From positions 1 through 64,000 of the forward strand of contig JBEMAY010000002.1 in the NCBI GenBank assembly GCA_040274765.1: a DNA stretch of 64,000 bases, given 5' to 3'. Origin of the DNA: Psychrobacillus sp040274765 (GTDB taxonomy: Bacteria; Bacillota; Bacilli; Bacillales_A; Planococcaceae). Under the pieces are notes generated by a model. It was not told where the DNA came from and searched no databases. It saw only the letters and a program-made list of their open reading frames with translations. Numbering within the stretch: position 1 is the stretch's first letter; each line of letters opens with the position of its first letter. This document shows positions 52,610-61,097 of the stretch, piece after piece. The translations under genes were made by a program, and so were the position numbers.

Positions 52610-54483
52610 AACGTCACCTCCTGCTCTCTATTTAGTTGAACCACTCTTACGTTATCCATCTCACCCATCCCCACAGGAATACTTTCTTTTTCTGTATACA
52701 TCCCATCTATTAATATTCTGTAACGATCCTCAATGAACTTTCTTCTTATTTTGTAAGTTCTCGTGAGCTCTCCTTCTTCAATTGAAAATGGTCTGTGTAT
52801 AAGAGTGAATTTTTCTACCCTTGCAAAGGAAGGGAAATCTTCCATTAGCAATGACACCTGTTTTTCCAAAAACTCTATTACTTTTGCGTTTCTCGCTAGA
52901 TCGCCATAGTCTGTGTAAGCAATTCTTTGTTTATCTGCCCATCTCCCTATACTATTCCAGTTCATGTTAATCATCGCAGTAATATAGGGTTTATCTCGTC
53001 CAAAGCAAACTGCCTCCACAATATAAGGGCTTGACTTTAGTTTGTTTTCTATCAATCTTGGATAAATAACTTGGTTATTTTCGGAAACGATTATATCCTC
53101 TATTCGATCCAATACGTATAAATGACCATCGTCCTCCAGGTGACCGCAATCACCTAACGATATCCACCCATCCCTTCCTTGTGTACTCTCTCCATCTACA
53201 TACCTTGTAGAAACTGCTGAATTTTTAATATATACTGCACCATCCTCACCAATTTTAGCTTGCGTATTAGGTAATGCTTTTCCGGAACTCCCAGCTCTCA
53301 CCTCTTTGTCTCTTTGCACAAACGCTATACCAGCCACCTCAGTCCCTCCGTAGGTTTGTTTTAGATTCACTCCAATACCGTGGTAAAAATAAAACGCTTC
53401 TGGATGCAAGGCCGCTCCTGCAACATACGCCCTTTTAACTCTAGCTAGCCCCAAATGATCGCGGATGGCACTAAAGACAATAATGTCTCCTAATAGATAC
53501 ATTGCTTTATCTACAAAATGAATTGGCTCATGGTTCAACTCTGCAAAGGCAACCTTGTCGCCATATTTCTTAAAGAAATGGTAAATGCCTTTTTTAAATC
53601 TACTCGCCCCTTCTATTCTGCTTGTAAAGCTAGACATGATAGATTGATAGACTCTTGGTGGAGCTAACAAAGTATGGGGGCCAATTTCCCGCAAATCCCC
53701 TAAAACTGTATGGGCACGCTCTGGGAAGTTAACAACCACCCCTTTAATTAATGGAGTTACTATCCCTAAAATTTGTTCATGTATCCAAGCAAAAGGTAAA
53801 AAAGAAAAATAATCATCCTTCGTTTTAACATGATCAATTTTAAGCAGTCCTACCGCTGCATCAATAAGATTAGCGTGAGTTAGCAGGACACCCTTAGGAA
53901 CCCCCGAGGTAGCTGCACTATAAGCGATAATTGCAGGATCATCCCCTTGAACATCTTCTGTTTGTTCAGCTGAAAATTTTCCCTTGTCACGCAACAACAA
54001 TATACCGTCTGTCAGCAGCTCATCCATGTGCACTAGTTTTGGATGCTTATATCCCCTCATCCCTTGCTTATCTAAAAAAATAATTTGCTCAATCAATGGT
54101 ATTTGCTCTTCAATCTCCAACAGTTTGTCTACTTGCTCTCGGCCATCTACCACAACTATTCGAGCACGGCAGTCGTTTAGGTAAAATGTAATCTGTTCGG
54201 GTAATGATTCTGGATAAATTCCAACCGTTATCCCACCTAAACTTTGTGCAGCAAGTTGAGCGTAAACCCACTCTTGTCGATTGTCCGCTATTATAGCAAG
54301 TCTTTCTCCCTTAAAAAAATCAAAATATTCAGATAAAACAACAGATAGTTGGTTTACTTTTTTGCTATATTCCCCCCAAGTGACTTCATGCCAAATTCCC
54401 AGCTGTTTTTGCCTAAGAGCAACCTCTTGCTCATGATTAGCAGTTCTTTCCGCTAAAAGAGTGGGTAATGTTTTGTGTTCCAT
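52606..54483 (-). CDS. Acyl-CoA synthetase (AMP-binding) in Liv operon
   Basis: This 625-residue AMP-forming ligase has the adenylate motif region AYSAATSGVPKGVLLTHANL, where the usual TSGTTG is altered. It also has TYGGTEVAG, VLDRIEDIIVSENNQVIYP and the catalytic Lys region RTYKIRRKFIEDRY at the C-terminus. It resembles long-chain/FadD15-type enzymes and forms the acyl-CoA from an acid, ATP and CoA in the cytosol. It is encoded between the LivG and LivH genes. The substrate may be the acid brought in by the transporter. Confidence 0.88.
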   Translation of the reverse strand: MEHKTLPTLLAERTANHEQEVALRQKQLGIWHEVTWGEYSKKVNQLSVVLSEYFDFFKGERLAIIADNRQEWVYAQLAAQSLGGITVGIYPESLPEQITFYLNDCRARIVVVDGREQVDKLLEIEEQIPLIEQIIFLDKQGMRGYKHPKLVHMDELLTDGILLLRDKGKFSAEQTEDVQGDDPAIIAYSAATSGVPKGVLLTHANLIDAAVGLLKIDHVKTKDDYFSFLPFAWIHEQILGIVTPLIKGVVVNFPERAHTVLGDLREIGPHTLLAPPRVYQSIMSSFTSRIEGASRFKKGIYHFFKKYGDKVAFAELNHEPIHFVDKAMYLLGDIIVFSAIRDHLGLARVKRAYVAGAALHPEAFYFYHGIGVNLKQTYGGTEVAGIAFVQRDKEVRAGSSGKALPNTQAKIGEDGAVYIKNSAVSTRYVDGESTQGRDGWISLGDCGHLEDDGHLYVLDRIEDIIVSENNQVIYPRLIENKLKSSPYIVEAVCFGRDKPYITAMINMNWNSIGRWADKQRIAYTDYGDLARNAKVIEFLEKQVSLLMEDFPSFARVEKFTLIHRPFSIEEGELTRTYKIRRKFIEDRYRILIDGMYTEKESIPVGMGEMDNVRVVQLNREQEVTL

Positions 54484-54498
54484 CCTGATTTCCCCTTT

Positions 54499-55275
54499 CT
54501 AAATAACGGTTTCTTCCCCAATGTAGGCTTTAATAACAGTTGGATTTTCTTGAATTTCTCCTGGGGTTCCAAAACCAATAAGTCTTCCAAAATCTAGTAC
54601 AGCTATGTGATTCGATAGCTCCATAACAACCCCTAAATCATGCTCGATTAATACTACTGTCATATTCATCCTCTCATGCATCTCCAATATAAAATGAGAC
54701 ATCTCATCTTTTTCCCCTTTGTTCATTCCAGCCATCGGTTCATCAAGTAGAATAAGATCCGGGTTTAATGCCAGTGCTCTCCCTACCTCCACCCTCTTCT
54801 GTAAACCGTAAGGCAACGTACCAACCGGAATATGTCTGATCTCTTGTAGCTCCAAAAATTCAATTACCTCTTCTACTTTATGTCTATGAGCAATTTCTTC
54901 TTTAGCAGCTTTCCCAACATACATCCCCCCGCTTATGGGACCAGAATTCATCAACGTATGTCTTCCAAGCTTTAAGTTGTCGAGTACAGACATATGGGCA
55001 AACAATGCTATATTTTGAAATGCACGAGCAATTCCTAACGCTGTTCGATTGTAGGGCTTCATGCTTATAATTTCTTGTCCTTTATACAAAATAGAACCAC
55101 TAGAGGGATGATAGAGACCACTGATACAATTCAACATACTAGTTTTTCCAGCTCCATTAGGACCTATTAGTGAAAAAATTTCCCCTTTGTTAATATGGTA
55201 GCTGACATCTTCTAGTGCTTTTACCCCTCCAAATTGTAAAGAGACATTTTTAATCTCTAATATAGGCTCCATCAT
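54499..55275 (-). CDS. livG: Liv-type ABC transporter ATPase (LivG type)
   Basis: This 258-residue ATPase has Walker A IGPNGAGKTS, Q-loop region ARAFQNIALF, a diverged signature LPYGLQKRVEVGRA, Walker B LILLDEPMAGMN and the H-loop LIEHDLGVVM. This is the LivG branch. It is the first gene of the operon; ATG 55275 and 55272 are both possible behind AAAGGGGG. A cre-like site lies just upstream, in the leader. It works with LivF. Confidence 0.9.
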   Translation of the reverse strand: MMEPILEIKNVSLQFGGVKALEDVSYHINKGEIFSLIGPNGAGKTSMLNCISGLYHPSSGSILYKGQEIISMKPYNRTALGIARAFQNIALFAHMSVLDNLKLGRHTLMNSGPISGGMYVGKAAKEEIAHRHKVEEVIEFLELQEIRHIPVGTLPYGLQKRVEVGRALALNPDLILLDEPMAGMNKGEKDEMSHFILEMHERMNMTVVLIEHDLGVVMELSNHIAVLDFGRLIGFGTPGEIQENPTVIKAYIGEETVI

Positions 55276-55291
55276 GGATTCCCCCTTTTAT

Positions 55292-55305
55292 TTAAAGCGT
55301 TTACA
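55292..55305. promoter_or_regulatory. cre-like site before the Liv operon (CcpA operator)
   Basis: TTAAAGCGTTTACA fits TGWAANCGNTNWCA at 13 of 14 positions. It lies downstream of the predicted transcript start and 17 bases before the LivG start, so CcpA bound here would block elongation. Confidence 0.65.
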
Positions 55306-55321
55306 TATAAGCTTTTGTTGA

Positions 55322-55351
55322 ATATTACTTTACATTCAATAACTTTGTCAA
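55322..55351 (-). promoter_or_regulatory. Sigma-A promoter of the Liv operon
   Basis: On the minus strand TTGACA (55346-55351) and TAATAT (55322-55327) are separated by 18 bases. The -35 is a perfect match. The transcript would start near 55314, giving a leader of about 40 bases. Confidence 0.6.
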
Positions 55352-55450
55352 TGAGTTTTATGCGACTTTTTTCCTAATATTTTGTCGGTAAATGTATGAT
55401 ATTGTTGAAACAAAAACGTCCTAGTTAATTCCTTTTCTCATATCAAAAAG

Positions 55451-55484
55451 AAAACCTTCTATAGATAGCTCCATAGAAGGTTTT
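55451..55484 (-). terminator. Terminator of nupC
   Basis: AAAACCTTCTAT (55451-55462) pairs perfectly with ATAGAAGGTTTT (55473-55484). The minus-strand tail after it is T-rich, which fits the end of the nupC transcript. Confidence 0.8.
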
Positions 55485-55626
55485 AGTAAATTCATTATTC
55501 GACATATAATTTTTATTTAAATCATTTTTATAACCGAACACTTTCAGCCGGCTGTCCTCTGTCGGATGAGTTATTAAGTAATCTGCTCCGTTTAATAATG
55601 GTGCAACCTCGATTTTATTTCTCTTC

Positions 55627-56838
55627 TTACAAAAACATTCCTGCTATTGCAGCACTTAGTAAGGATGCAAGTGCCCCAGCAATTACAGCCTTAAATCCTA
55701 ATCGCGCAATGTCAGGTCTACGATTTGGAGCTAGGGATCCTAGTCCACCTAACAATATTGCCATTGAGCTTAAATTTGCAAAACCACATAATGCAAAGCT
55801 CACGACAAGATTGGTTTTAGCAGAAAGGTTCCCCATATCATCTGTAAAAGCCTTATAAGCAACAAATTCATTCAAAACTAGCTTTTGACCAATGAAGGAT
55901 CCCGCCGCTACTGCTTCTGACCAAGGTACTCCTATTGCAAAAGCCAATGGAGAGAATATGAAGCCTAATATTCCTTCTATCGTTATCTCACCATAGCCAA
56001 AGAGCCCTCCAATCCCTCCAATCAAACCATTCAAAAGAGCAATTAAGGCGATGAATGCCAATAACATAGCTCCTACATTTACTGCAAGCTTCATCCCGTC
56101 TGCGGCACCTCTTGCAGCAGCATCAATTACATTGACGTTTGAATCATCTTTTTCCATCTTGAAATCGGTGTCTTCCACAGTTTCCGTCTCAGGAAACATT
56201 AGCTTAGCCATGATCAAACCTGCTGGCGCAGCCATGAAGCTAGCGGCAAGTAAATATTCCAGTGGCACCCCTAACAAAGAATATCCTACTAAAATGGATC
56301 CTGAAACCGATGCAAGTCCACCTGTCATTACAGCAAAAAGCTCTGAGTTAGTCATCTTTGCAATGAAAGGGCGAACAACTAGAGGAGCCTCTGTTTGTCC
56401 CACAAAAATGTTTGCTGCAGCAGATACGGATTCTGCCCTACTAGTTCCTAAAAGCTTGGAAAGTCCTCCTCCAATAATCTTTATAAAGAATTGCATGATG
56501 CCCAAATAATACAAAACTGAAATTAAAGCTGAGAAGAAAATGATGATAGTTAACACCTGTATAACAAAGATACTCCCAAACTCATCCACATCAGATAATG
56601 AGCCAAATAAGAAAGATATCCCCTCATTGGCATACCCAGTTAAATTTTGAACTCCTTCGGAAAGCCCTAGTAATGCCCACCGTCCCACATCCCACTTCAA
56701 TACCATAAATGCAAATGCAATCTGTATAGCTAAACCAATCAGTATGGTTCGTAAATTTATCGACTTTTTAGCATTGGAAAGGAGAAAAGCAATCCCTATA
56801 ACAACAAAAACTCCACCTATTCCCCATAATATATTCAT
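55627..56838 (-). CDS. nupC: NupC-type concentrative nucleoside transporter
   Basis: This 403-residue membrane protein is of the CNT family. It has about ten helices and the family blocks GQTEAPLVVRPFIAKMTNSELFAVMTGG and SFIGQKLVLNEFVAYKAF; the N-terminal conserved helices and the C-terminal ALCGFANLSSMAILLGGLGSLAPNRR are also present. It imports nucleosides with protons or sodium. The gene is monocistronic, with its own terminator. No purine riboswitch was seen upstream. Confidence 0.93.
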   Translation of the reverse strand: MNILWGIGGVFVVIGIAFLLSNAKKSINLRTILIGLAIQIAFAFMVLKWDVGRWALLGLSEGVQNLTGYANEGISFLFGSLSDVDEFGSIFVIQVLTIIIFFSALISVLYYLGIMQFFIKIIGGGLSKLLGTSRAESVSAAANIFVGQTEAPLVVRPFIAKMTNSELFAVMTGGLASVSGSILVGYSLLGVPLEYLLAASFMAAPAGLIMAKLMFPETETVEDTDFKMEKDDSNVNVIDAAARGAADGMKLAVNVGAMLLAFIALIALLNGLIGGIGGLFGYGEITIEGILGFIFSPLAFAIGVPWSEAVAAGSFIGQKLVLNEFVAYKAFTDDMGNLSAKTNLVVSFALCGFANLSSMAILLGGLGSLAPNRRPDIARLGFKAVIAGALASLLSAAIAGMFL

Positions 56839-57032
56839 TAAAGCACCTTCTTTTTTAGTGTATGGTAAACAACAATAAAGAGAGAGTAAATTTCAGACAC
56901 CTGCTTTAATAACAAGTTATTGTTTTTACTTGTAGTCTCCTAATTGCCTCCATATTATATCTTTACCTATTCCCTATATTCTTCTCAGGAAACGAAAAGT
57001 TTTAATCATTCTAATTAGATCTGGTGCAACTA

Positions 57033-57069
57033 AAAAAATCGAAATCTCTTTTGGAGATTTCGATTTTTT
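57033..57069. terminator. Bidirectional terminator-like hairpin
   Basis: A perfect 16-base stem (57033-57048 and 57054-57069) with a five-base loop has A's on one side and T's on the other. It lies 60 bases behind the EAL-protein gene on the minus strand and ends that transcript before nupC. Confidence 0.9.
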
Positions 57070-57128
57070 GGTTTATTCTATTCTCTAACACATTTAGCTA
57101 CATTATTATTGAAAGAAAAGTGGCGCGT

Positions 57129-58334
57129 TCATCTGAAGATATTCTTTTTAAATAAATAGTCATAGGAGATATCGATAAACATATATTCACTTTCATTAAT
57201 CGGTACAGAGAAGGTTCTTATCATGTCTCCCGTTTCAATATCACTATACATATCGGAAAATACACCACTTTGATCATTTCTCATTTTGATAATGGTTTTT
57301 AGGAAATATGGGCGCCAGCTCCAGTTTTTATTAATAGCATCTTCTTGAATCTCCCAATTTGAATCGATTCGAACAATATTGGGCGAGGTCTGGAAGCCTT
57401 CCTCGTCACAGATATACAGACGGAACGCGTATTCACTCAGATCTTCCGCAAGCTTCAATAACTCTCCCACATCATCATGAGATGATTTAATCACGTGGAC
57501 TTTTTTCTCAAGATTTACTTGTAGTTCCTTCAATGCCTTGTAATTCTCTTCTAATATACGTTTTTCTGTTGCAATGAATTGGCGGCATCTATCCTTAAAG
57601 CTTTTCTTTAGTTGATTTCGCGGGATTAAACCAGTACCTTCTTCAGCTAAATATTTTCCTTGATAGTATCGACCACTGTTTTTCCAAGCAAATTGAAGCT
57701 GGTGAACTGTATCAATACCTTCAAAAAGCATGTTCGCTCCAATTTTACGCGCCGATGAACTAAGCGACGTAAAAAGATCATTTTGAGCTCCCCAAGATTC
57801 ATAGCTTAACTGCTCGATATTTACCTTAAGGATATTAGGTGCTAGCATTTGAATATAATCGAGATGACTTTCAGATCCTAGTTGGTTAATCGCTATTTTT
57901 ATGCCATAGGTTTTAAAGTAGCGTATGATGTTATTTAATTGGTGAAAATCACCTTTAAAGTTATGTTCCGAAATTACTATAACAATTCGAGAAAGCTCTT
58001 CCTCGGGAATAAATTCCTTTATAATGTCAAAAAAACCTTCACCATAATCCAGCACGAGCAAATTAGCATTGCAGGGAAGATATATATCAAAGTTTTTTGG
58101 TTGCTCTATAAGCTGCCCCAAGGCAATTTTTATAATTTTTTGTTCAACCTCTACTCTGTATTCCTCTGGTATCTCTTCATCATAAGCAAACGCACTTAAG
58201 TTTATAAGCCAATCATCATGCAGTAATTTTCCAGAAACCTCATAGGCGACGACAATATGCTCGTCTGCACTAAAAATAGGTTGAAAATATACTTGCAAGT
58301 TATCTAAGTTCGTTAGAATATCGATTGCATCCAT
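57129..58334 (-). CDS. ykuI: YkuI-type degenerate EAL domain protein
   Basis: This 401-residue protein matches B. subtilis YkuI in length and layout: an EAL-like domain (residues 10-240), a coiled-coil linker and a C-terminal PAS-like domain (NWSWRPYFL, FSDMYSDIETGDMIRTFSVP). Several catalytic residues of EAL enzymes are changed: the motif is YEVSGK (Glu32 kept), the usual Asn is Pro87, the DD motif is IAINQLG (Asn150), and the Lys-x-Asp is LKVN (Lys170 kept, Asp lost), while Glu123 and Glu205 are kept. It may bind cyclic-di-GMP but is unlikely to break it down. The ATG has a GGAGGG ribosome binding site. Confidence 0.9.
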   Translation of the reverse strand: MDAIDILTNLDNLQVYFQPIFSADEHIVVAYEVSGKLLHDDWLINLSAFAYDEEIPEEYRVEVEQKIIKIALGQLIEQPKNFDIYLPCNANLLVLDYGEGFFDIIKEFIPEEELSRIVIVISEHNFKGDFHQLNNIIRYFKTYGIKIAINQLGSESHLDYIQMLAPNILKVNIEQLSYESWGAQNDLFTSLSSSARKIGANMLFEGIDTVHQLQFAWKNSGRYYQGKYLAEEGTGLIPRNQLKKSFKDRCRQFIATEKRILEENYKALKELQVNLEKKVHVIKSSHDDVGELLKLAEDLSEYAFRLYICDEEGFQTSPNIVRIDSNWEIQEDAINKNWSWRPYFLKTIIKMRNDQSGVFSDMYSDIETGDMIRTFSVPINESEYMFIDISYDYLFKKNIFR

Positions 58335-58429
58335 CCTGAACCCTCCTTACCTTTATATACATGATAAGTTGTAAAAAGGTAATATGCAAATGGATATTTC
58401 GTATTTTTATACATAAAATTAATTATTTA

Positions 58430-59077
58430 TTAATATTGAAACTTAACTGTGACTCTAGCTATTATTGTAATTACACCTTGTTCAATGGGGGTCGCTCCTG
58501 TTGAGGATTCCAATAACATCGCTCTATATGGTACTATTGGACTTCCTTCTTTATCTTCCACTATCTCTATTGCTTGGGGAGAAACTGACAGTCTCATCGT
58601 TTCCGCTATTGTTTTTGACTTTAATTGTGCATTCGCTAAAGCTTTACTAAGAGCTCTTTGATAATAGACCTCTTCATCGTCTAAACGAAATTCAATAGAA
58701 GATATTCGATTGGCCCCATTCGCCACTGCTGTATCAATTACTTTTCCCACCATGCTGATATCAGGTACCTTTACCGAGATGGCATTCGTCACTTCATAAC
58801 CTCTAAAGACCTGTTTGCCATCCACATAGTCGTAGCGTGGAAAAATGTTATATGCAGCTGTTTGTATATTTTCTCTTGGTATATCTAGCCCTATTATAGA
58901 TTGAATGACCTGATTCATAATTGCTGCATTTCTTCGCTGGGCTTCCTCCACCTCGCTACCGTCCGTGGTAACTTCGATTTGTAACAACGCATAATTCGGT
59001 GGAACTGTAGTTGAGCCTTCTCCATTAACAGTGATCGTCCGAATGAGAGGACAAGGATGTAACGCATTTAAATACAT
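58430..59077 (-). CDS. SIMPL (DUF541) domain protein
   Basis: This protein of about 215 residues is a SIMPL/DUF541 protein. ITVNGEGSTTVPPNYALLQIEV at the start, EAQRRNAAIMNQVIQSI, then GYEVTNAISVKVPDI and an ending VITIIARVTVKFQY are typical. There is no clear signal peptide, so it appears cytosolic, unlike many secreted relatives. The longest frame begins at 59092, but GGAAGGGGATCTT lies just before ATG 59077, which is preferred. The function is not known; relatives are linked to envelope or oxidative stress. Confidence 0.85.
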   Translation of the reverse strand: MYLNALHPCPLIRTITVNGEGSTTVPPNYALLQIEVTTDGSEVEEAQRRNAAIMNQVIQSIIGLDIPRENIQTAAYNIFPRYDYVDGKQVFRGYEVTNAISVKVPDISMVGKVIDTAVANGANRISSIEFRLDDEEVYYQRALSKALANAQLKSKTIAETMRLSVSPQAIEIVEDKEGSPIVPYRAMLLESSTGATPIEQGVITIIARVTVKFQY

Positions 59078-59149
59078 AAGATCCCCTTCCATATTGCATA
59101 TATAGATAGCATATGCTTGCCGGCCAAAAAACTTGTTTAAAATAATAAT

Positions 59150-59863
59150 TTAGGTATGAGAGCTGTCCAAAAATGTTTTTACTATATTGGTGTAAATAGC
59201 AGGCTGATCTTCATGTACTAAATGTCCTGCAAAAGGTACAACTGCAACGTGAATATGCTTGTTTTCTTTCGGATAAATGGTTGCCCCTACAGTTTCATGG
59301 GCATTCGCTTCCCCTACTATGTAAAGAACAGGGAACTGAAAACGATACATAGCTAGCATCCCTTCAAATGGATACCAATCTTCTTTTTCACCTATATAAA
59401 TAAATTTTTTCCAGTCAGATGAATGTAATGTATTAAAATAATTTGTGAACTCCTCGTTTGCTAGAAGCTGCTCCTGAACTTTTACATCATGCACATGTAA
59501 CTCTAGCCAATTGACCGGTTTAACTGGCATGATACCCGAAACAGTAATCGTTTGAATCCTCTCCGGAAAAAGTCTTGCAAAGTGTACAGCCACAATTGCG
59601 CCTAGTGAACACCCTACCAAATGAACTTTTTCTAGTTCGTAATGGTTGATAGTTTCCAATAAGTCCTGGGCAGAATCCAAAAAGAAATTTTCAATGTCAT
59701 TGGAAGCCGAATGACCGTGCGCCCTTAAATCTGGGGCAAACACTCGATAGCTGTCTTTGAAAAAATCCTGCTGATATTGAAAATCTGTGTTTCCAGTTTG
59801 TAAGCCTGTATGCAAAAATAAGAGTGGCTCACCGTTCCCCTGAATAGATGTGTGTAAAATCAT
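59150..59863 (-). CDS. Alpha/beta hydrolase
   Basis: This 237-residue protein has the fold 1 block GEPLLFLHTGLQTG, nucleophile motif VGCSLGAIVAV, DLRAHGHS and a C-terminal FAGHLVHEDQP His. It is a cytosolic hydrolase of small esters, lactones or similar. Its ATG overlaps the stop of the histidine phosphatase gene (ATGA), so the two are coupled in translation. Confidence 0.85.
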   Translation of the reverse strand: MILHTSIQGNGEPLLFLHTGLQTGNTDFQYQQDFFKDSYRVFAPDLRAHGHSASNDIENFFLDSAQDLLETINHYELEKVHLVGCSLGAIVAVHFARLFPERIQTITVSGIMPVKPVNWLELHVHDVKVQEQLLANEEFTNYFNTLHSSDWKKFIYIGEKEDWYPFEGMLAMYRFQFPVLYIVGEANAHETVGATIYPKENKHIHVAVVPFAGHLVHEDQPAIYTNIVKTFLDSSHT

Positions 59864-60480
59864 TTAATCACCTCTTTTTCATCATTGATATGATCAAGTC
59901 TATTCAAAAAATTTATGATACGCTTATCCTTTTTTATAGATAGTAAATGAATTCCAGTGTCTCCCGTAGTGAAAATATAGTCACTTGTAACTGGTAATTG
60001 AAGAAATGCCTTGATAAGATTGGAGATCATACCACCGTGTGACACAATAGCTACTCTTTGATAATCCTTGTATTCTTCTATAATTTTGTGAAGTATGTAT
60101 TCCGCTCTGTAACGAAACTCTAGCTCTGATTCTCCAGCTTCAATGGGTAAATAGATTGGTCGCCCTTGTTCAGGTAGTGGGTACTTTATAGCTGCCTCCC
60201 CTCTGGGAAGACCCGCAAGCACTCCGTTATTAAATTCCATTAAATCGGGTTCCTCATAAAACTCACAACCGATCATGCTATGAAGGATAGTAGCAGTACT
60301 CATGGCACGACTAAGGGTACTAGACAATATGACGTTTGGTGGAAAGTGAATATTCACGTAAGCAGCCATCTTACGCGCTTGTACTATTCCTAACTCTGTT
60401 AAAGGAAAGTTTGCTCGACCTTCATGAACGCCTAACAAGTCTGCTTCTGATTCTCCATGTCTAATGATTAATAGTTCCAT
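59860..60480 (-). CDS. Histidine phosphatase family protein
   Basis: This 206-residue protein starts LLIIRHGESEADLLG, the RHG motif of the phosphoglycerate-mutase-like superfamily, with the second Arg (SSTLSRAMSTA), Glu in PDLMEFNNGVLAG and the C-terminal His in VAIVSHGGMIS. It removes phosphate from small molecules; the target is unknown. It is the first gene of a two-gene operon with the alpha/beta hydrolase. Confidence 0.9.
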   Translation of the reverse strand: MELLIIRHGESEADLLGVHEGRANFPLTELGIVQARKMAAYVNIHFPPNVILSSTLSRAMSTATILHSMIGCEFYEEPDLMEFNNGVLAGLPRGEAAIKYPLPEQGRPIYLPIEAGESELEFRYRAEYILHKIIEEYKDYQRVAIVSHGGMISNLIKAFLQLPVTSDYIFTTGDTGIHLLSIKKDKRIINFLNRLDHINDEKEVIK

Positions 60481-60594
60481 TCAACTCACTCCAATTACTG
60501 GTAACTTTTACATAAAATTATACCCGAACAGGGAGCTACGATGTATGAATATTAATCCTTTTTAGCTAAAGTTTTTAATCATGAGGCATAGAAT

Positions 60595-60620
60595 GTTTAT
60601 TTTGATTTATTTTCGGGGAA
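60595..60620 (+). promoter_or_regulatory. Possible sigma-B promoter
   Basis: GTTTAT (60595-60600) and GGGGAA (60615-60620) are separated by 14 bases. They resemble the sigma-B pattern GTTTAA-N12-15-GGGTAT at 5 of 6 and 4 of 6 positions. The gene behind it is YdaT-like, a general stress gene in B. subtilis. Confidence 0.4.
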
Positions 60621-60644
60621 ATTCTAAGCAAGGAGGCGATCGAT

Positions 60645-61010
60645 ATGCCGTGGAGTAAAAACGATTATCCAGCTTCGATGAAGAATCTCGAGCCACACGT
60701 ACGTGAAAAGGCGATTGAGATTGCTAATGCTTTATTAAGAGACAATACAGATGAAGGTAGGGCAATAGCAATTGCCACTGCACAAGCCCGAGAAGCTGTT
60801 AACGGAGATAGCAGTAATCGACCGAGGTATGAAGTAAAGGCTCGGGAAAACGACTGGGTGCTACTTAAAGAGGATGGACAACGAGCTATTTTCTCTGAGG
60901 AAACCAAGGCTACTTTATTAGAAAAGGCAAAGCCATACGTTAATGACCATAATGGAATTCTTTCTATTTATCAGGAAGATGGAGATTTAGATAGTACCTT
61001 ATATGAATAG
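60645..61010 (+). CDS. ydaT: YdaT-like general stress protein (DUF2188)
   Basis: This 121-residue soluble protein starts MPWSKNDYPASMKNLEPHVR and continues IEIANALL, then GRAIAIATAQARE, as in YdaT of B. subtilis. The second half (YEVKARENDWVLLKEDGQRA) matches DUF2188. A strong AGGAGGCGAT ribosome binding site precedes the ATG. Its B. subtilis relative is part of the sigma-B general stress response. The exact function is not known. The gene is alone, with a terminator behind it. Confidence 0.85.
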   Translation: MPWSKNDYPASMKNLEPHVREKAIEIANALLRDNTDEGRAIAIATAQAREAVNGDSSNRPRYEVKARENDWVLLKEDGQRAIFSEETKATLLEKAKPYVNDHNGILSIYQEDGDLDSTLYE

Positions 61011-61020
61011 GAAGAAAAAC

Positions 61021-61055
61021 AAAAAGAACTTCAAATGCTGATTGAAGTTCTTTTT
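61021..61055. terminator. Bidirectional terminator
   Basis: A 14-base stem (AAAAAGAACTTCAA at 61021-61034 and TTGAAGTTCTTTTT at 61042-61055) with a seven-base loop ends the YdaT-like gene, and also the convergent TRAP operon. Confidence 0.9.
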
Positions 61056-61097
61056 GAGTTTCTCTCATATAGTTACATCCATATGATCCAAGTTCCG

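Larger units (their letters stand above)
55276..55626. other. Intergenic region with promoter, cre-like site and nupC terminator
   Basis: This 351-base gap holds the Liv operon promoter (55322-55351) and cre-like site (55292-55305), plus the nupC terminator (55451-55484). The 140 bases from 55485 to 55626 form the trailer of nupC and hold nothing I recognise. Confidence 0.6.

Noticed and set aside
56051..56509. A 152-codon plus-strand open frame
   Set aside because: It is antisense to nupC, whose conserved membrane blocks are clear, and its product has no family features.
56839..57032. Purine riboswitch upstream of nupC
   Set aside because: Nucleoside transporters sometimes have one, but the conserved core and paired arms are absent.
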